Origin: Paramoeba atlantica
Taxonomy: Eukaryota > Discosea
DNA: 64,000 bases
Assembly (NCBI GenBank): GCA_977017575.1
Contig: CDRNVI010000037.1
Location: forward strand, 62,001-126,000
Reading direction: 5' to 3'
The translations under genes and the position numbers were made by a program. Shown here piece after piece: positions 61,716 to 64,000 of the stretch (positions are counted from its first letter, which is position 1; each line of letters opens with the position of its first letter). The notes below the pieces were generated by a model. It saw nothing but the letters and a program-made list of their open reading frames with translations. It was not told the origin of the DNA and ran no database searches.

Positions 61716-62099
61716 CCAGGTCTTTCTTTGCTTGGTGGCCAGGGCTCCCTTGGTCGTTTACGCACAGATCTTAGTAAAACTTACGGGTGAAGACTTTACC
61801 CGCAACTTTTACATTTTCCATCATTCGTACGCAATGCAACGAGTTCAGTATGTCAGGAGTACGTAGTACGTTACAGTAAAACTCCTCGCTGACATATCGT
61901 TTCCTGTGTTAGTACAATACGTTGTTAGGAGGCGTAACTTCTCAAGCGTGATTGACCCCCACGCTTGGGTTTCCAAGCAAAGACGTACTGCACCTGTTAC
62001 AGGTGGTTTATACTGCGTTTTCGGGCTATGAGTCATTCTTTTCATCTCATTTTCACCTCAAGTTTCCACGCAAAAAAAATCGGTCAGCATACATATTCC
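61716..62099. other. spacer, no gene seen
   Basis: CCTTGGTCGTTTACGCACAG and GTACGTAGTACGTTACAG motifs. No similarity found to other parts of the window. Confidence 0.35.
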
Positions 62100-62621
62100 T
62101 CAGGGCCGACATACGGCTGGACTGTATACCACACATAATAGGATATGTTCTCCCTTCATCCGATCAATACGAGTGTCAACGGCAGCCCCAACATATGCAT
62201 ACTTATCGATGTCCGACTTGAGAATTTCCCATAGCTCATCCGCGAGAACAGATTCACATTCTTGAAGTTTTCCGGTCTTTTTGAGGATAAGGGCTAGAAA
62301 CTGTTCGATGGTGACATTTGGAGGCCATTGTTCCAGGAGCGACCGAACAAAAGTATGAAATTGCTGAGAAGGAGTGTTCATGAGAGCATGCATTCTGGGT
62401 ACTATTCGTGTTGCGTAAAGTTCGGCTTCCCTTTCACACGACATAGCCATTTGAACAGCGTCAATTTTCTCCTTATCAATTCGAAGATCGCAGTGCTTAC
62501 GATGTTGCTGATAATGATTACGAGTCTTATAATGAGATTCATGCCCCATGCCGTCAACGTGTATGGCCGTGACGGCAATTGAAAAAGAATACGTAAAGTA
62601 GATGAATAAATAAGTGGGCAT
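62100..62621 (-). pseudogene. hAT-like transposase N-terminal fragment
   Basis: A 173-residue frame. Its second half (FHTFVRSLLEQWPPNVTIEQ, LADELWEILKSDIDKYAYVG, AAVDTRIDRMKGEHILLC) parallels the hAT-like frame at 17720-17421 (FLGCVRLLFEEFPADVSPSE, IADMIWDDIRRSIDGAKFFG, LAVDGGG). VGAAVD and HILL fit the first catalytic Asp region. The rest of the transposase is not seen to the left. It may end in 3' decay. Confidence 0.65.
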
Positions 62622-63134
62622 GTAAATAATGAGTCAAGAATGAAATACAGGACCTTTGCTTTTCTATCATCCGCTTATTTCGGTAACTTATCGCTTTAAT
62701 ACTGTGTTTTAATTTTGATTTGCACTCTCCCCTCACACTTTCTCGTTTTTTGTTCACGAGAACGCCGGGCTTGGGACCGGTATCTAGCGTGTTTTTGGAG
62801 CTGTGATAATGGGGTTTTACATGTAGTTGTAAAAGTGGGGTTTTAGTTGTAAAAGTCGTGGTCAAAGCCCATTTGTTTTTTATTGCTTGATGAATTATGC
62901 CCATTGTTTAAGAATGCGAAATCCGAACATCCTCCCCGGAATGTTAAACCGGACTGTGGTTTAGTTTTTCTTTTTTTCAAAAGTCTGTGTCAACAGTATT
63001 AAACTGCTCTCCCTCTACGATCGATTCAGACCCCACCTTCAAGTTTCCAGGGCTTTAGCGGAAAAATGTAGTTCCATTAGTGAAACAAAATCTTTGTGAG
63101 AGATCTCATGCCCTTCGGCAAGAACGGTAATGTA
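62622..63134. other. spacer between two - strand mobile-type ORFs
   Basis: AT-rich with GTTGTAAAAGTGGGGTTTTAG duplicated at 62805-62845. No gene seen. Confidence 0.35.
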
Positions 63135-63479
63135 TCATCTACACACATCATGTACGTTGCACTGCATGCGTCCCTTCTGTCGTTCAATGTTATTTGGGTC
63201 ATTGAAGAAGACGCGAACCATACACTGCAGCAGATCGTCTAACAAGCGCCGCTTTTTATTTTCAATGTGCAATATATGCCCGAATTCACGTTCGGAATGA
63301 GTTTCGGTAAAATGAATTTTATTCCGCGCTAAACGATAAATGCGGAGATGCTTGTACTTTTGGGAATTTGAGGTCTTCCAATAGTTTTCAATGAGCTGCC
63401 CATTGACGTCGTGGATCATAAGATCGAAATCGGAGTCAAAACTTTCGCTTGAGAAGTTATTCTCAAAATACCGGATCAC
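63135..63479 (-). CDS. unknown - strand ORF, likely mobile-element related
   Basis: A 114-residue ORF (MIRYFENNFSSESFDSDFDL, basic middle YKHLRIYRLARNKIHFTETH, RRLLDDLLQCMVRVFFNDPN). No domain recognised. It is on the strand of the hAT-like fragment at 62100-62621 and may belong to the same element. Confidence 0.35.
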   Translation of the reverse strand: MIRYFENNFSSESFDSDFDLMIHDVNGQLIENYWKTSNSQKYKHLRIYRLARNKIHFTETHSEREFGHILHIENKKRRLLDDLLQCMVRVFFNDPNNIERQKGRMQCNVHDVCR

Positions 63480-63672
63480 TCTGCTTTTTTCCCATAGTAC
63501 ATAAGCATGGTTTTTATGACGCTGTTCTTCATCTCTTTTACATATTTCTCCGTACTGAAGTCGGAATACTTAACGTAAGGAGAAAGAGCACATAAAAACA
63601 AAAAAAGGTGAACGCAGTTGCTTGTAGTAGCGCATACGGAGGTAGGGAACAATAGCCTTAGTACTCACTTCA

Positions 63673-63895
63673 TCAGTTCGCTAGTGCTCCATCAAGGTGA
63701 AAAACCCGTTGACGCATTGGAGCGAAGTTGTTGAAGATGATTCGCATAGCTCGCCAAGCATTCTCAAAGGCATAAGCAAGTGATACTTTTAGGAGGGTTT
63801 TTTGATCTTCGGCAGTGAAAAAATCAGAAGTATCAGGCTTATTCCACGCCTTCAGCGCTTCCGTAATCCTCTCATTATGATGATCCTCTCATAAC
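63673..63895 (-). CDS. unknown - strand open frame, likely mobile-element related
   Basis: An open frame without a clear start, coding ERITEALKAWNKPDTSDFF, LLKVSLAYAFENAWRAMRII and RQRVFHLDGALAN, then TGA (complement of 63673-63675). Conserved-looking, helical, no domain recognised. It is probably a piece of the same - strand element. Confidence 0.3.
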
Positions 63896-63931
63896 ATAGC
63901 TGCAGAATTATTAATAATTTATGTGTTGAAT

Positions 63932-64000
63932 CTTTTTTAGTGGCTTTGTTAAACGCGGTGGTTGTTTTCAACTTAGAGGGTTGAAACCTGTTAAGTTTTG
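63932..64000. repeat. 111-bp foldback repeat, partial copy 3 at the window edge
   Basis: CTTTTTTAGTGGCTTTGTTAAACGCGGTGG, then TTGTTTTCAACTTAGAGGG matches the start of the foldback at 28590. It diverges after the core and is cut by the window end. Confidence 0.7.

Overview
The window looks like a kinetoplastid-type (euglenozoan) nuclear chromosome segment. Three things point there. First, every recognisable host gene is on the + strand and has no visible intron, as expected of polycistronic transcription. Second, DHFR and thymidylate synthase are fused. Third, the dUTPase is the dimeric all-alpha type known from trypanosomatids. A probable kinetoplast HMG-like protein fits the same picture. 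The species cannot be named from the sequence.

Host gene layout, left to right: C-terminus of an NTF2 nuclear transport factor (left edge); a single-pass membrane protein (664-2010); DHFR-TS (2476-4245); a broken LRR gene (6778-7379); dynein light chain LC8 (7781-8062); an IF1-like ATPase inhibitor (8529-8921); an LRR gene (9470-10072); after a long repeat region, an LRR gene (23997-24599); a large coiled-coil protein (34974-37553); two probable mitochondrial proteins (37902-38552, 38786-39421); two LRR genes (40760, 41888); dUTPase (42853-43680); an LRR gene (46148); two small unknown genes (47476, 48218); an MRH-domain ER lectin with a frame change (49283-50240); an NAD(P)-binding SDR-like gene with a frame change (50591-51830); an LRR gene and an LRR stub (52268, 53210); the ribonucleotide reductase large subunit (55500-58043); and an LRR gene and an LRR pseudogene (58543, 59407). 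DHFR-TS, dUTPase and RNR R1 together make and balance dNTPs. LC8 and IF1 are ordinary housekeeping genes. The LRR genes form a dispersed family of ten copies with a plant-like N-terminal cap.

Mobile DNA fills most of the space between host genes. A non-LTR retrotransposon with a restriction-like endonuclease (12005-21620) sits inside a 170-bp tandem array and contains a hAT-like element. That element in turn holds a Tc1/mariner element and an IS30-like element. Elsewhere there are Tc1, Merlin (IS1595-like), Harbinger-like and hAT-like remnants, a broken tyrosine-recombinase element, several MITE families with C-rich ends, foldback repeats, a 2-kb satellite array carrying a tRNA-derived SINE-like insert, and a nearly perfect 76-bp-arm inverted repeat. 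The mobile ORFs lie on both strands.

The GC-rich housekeeping genes (DHFR-TS, SDR-like, RNR, and the 3' half of the 34974 gene) start C-rich and turn G-rich partway through. The LRR genes and small genes have ordinary AT-leaning composition.
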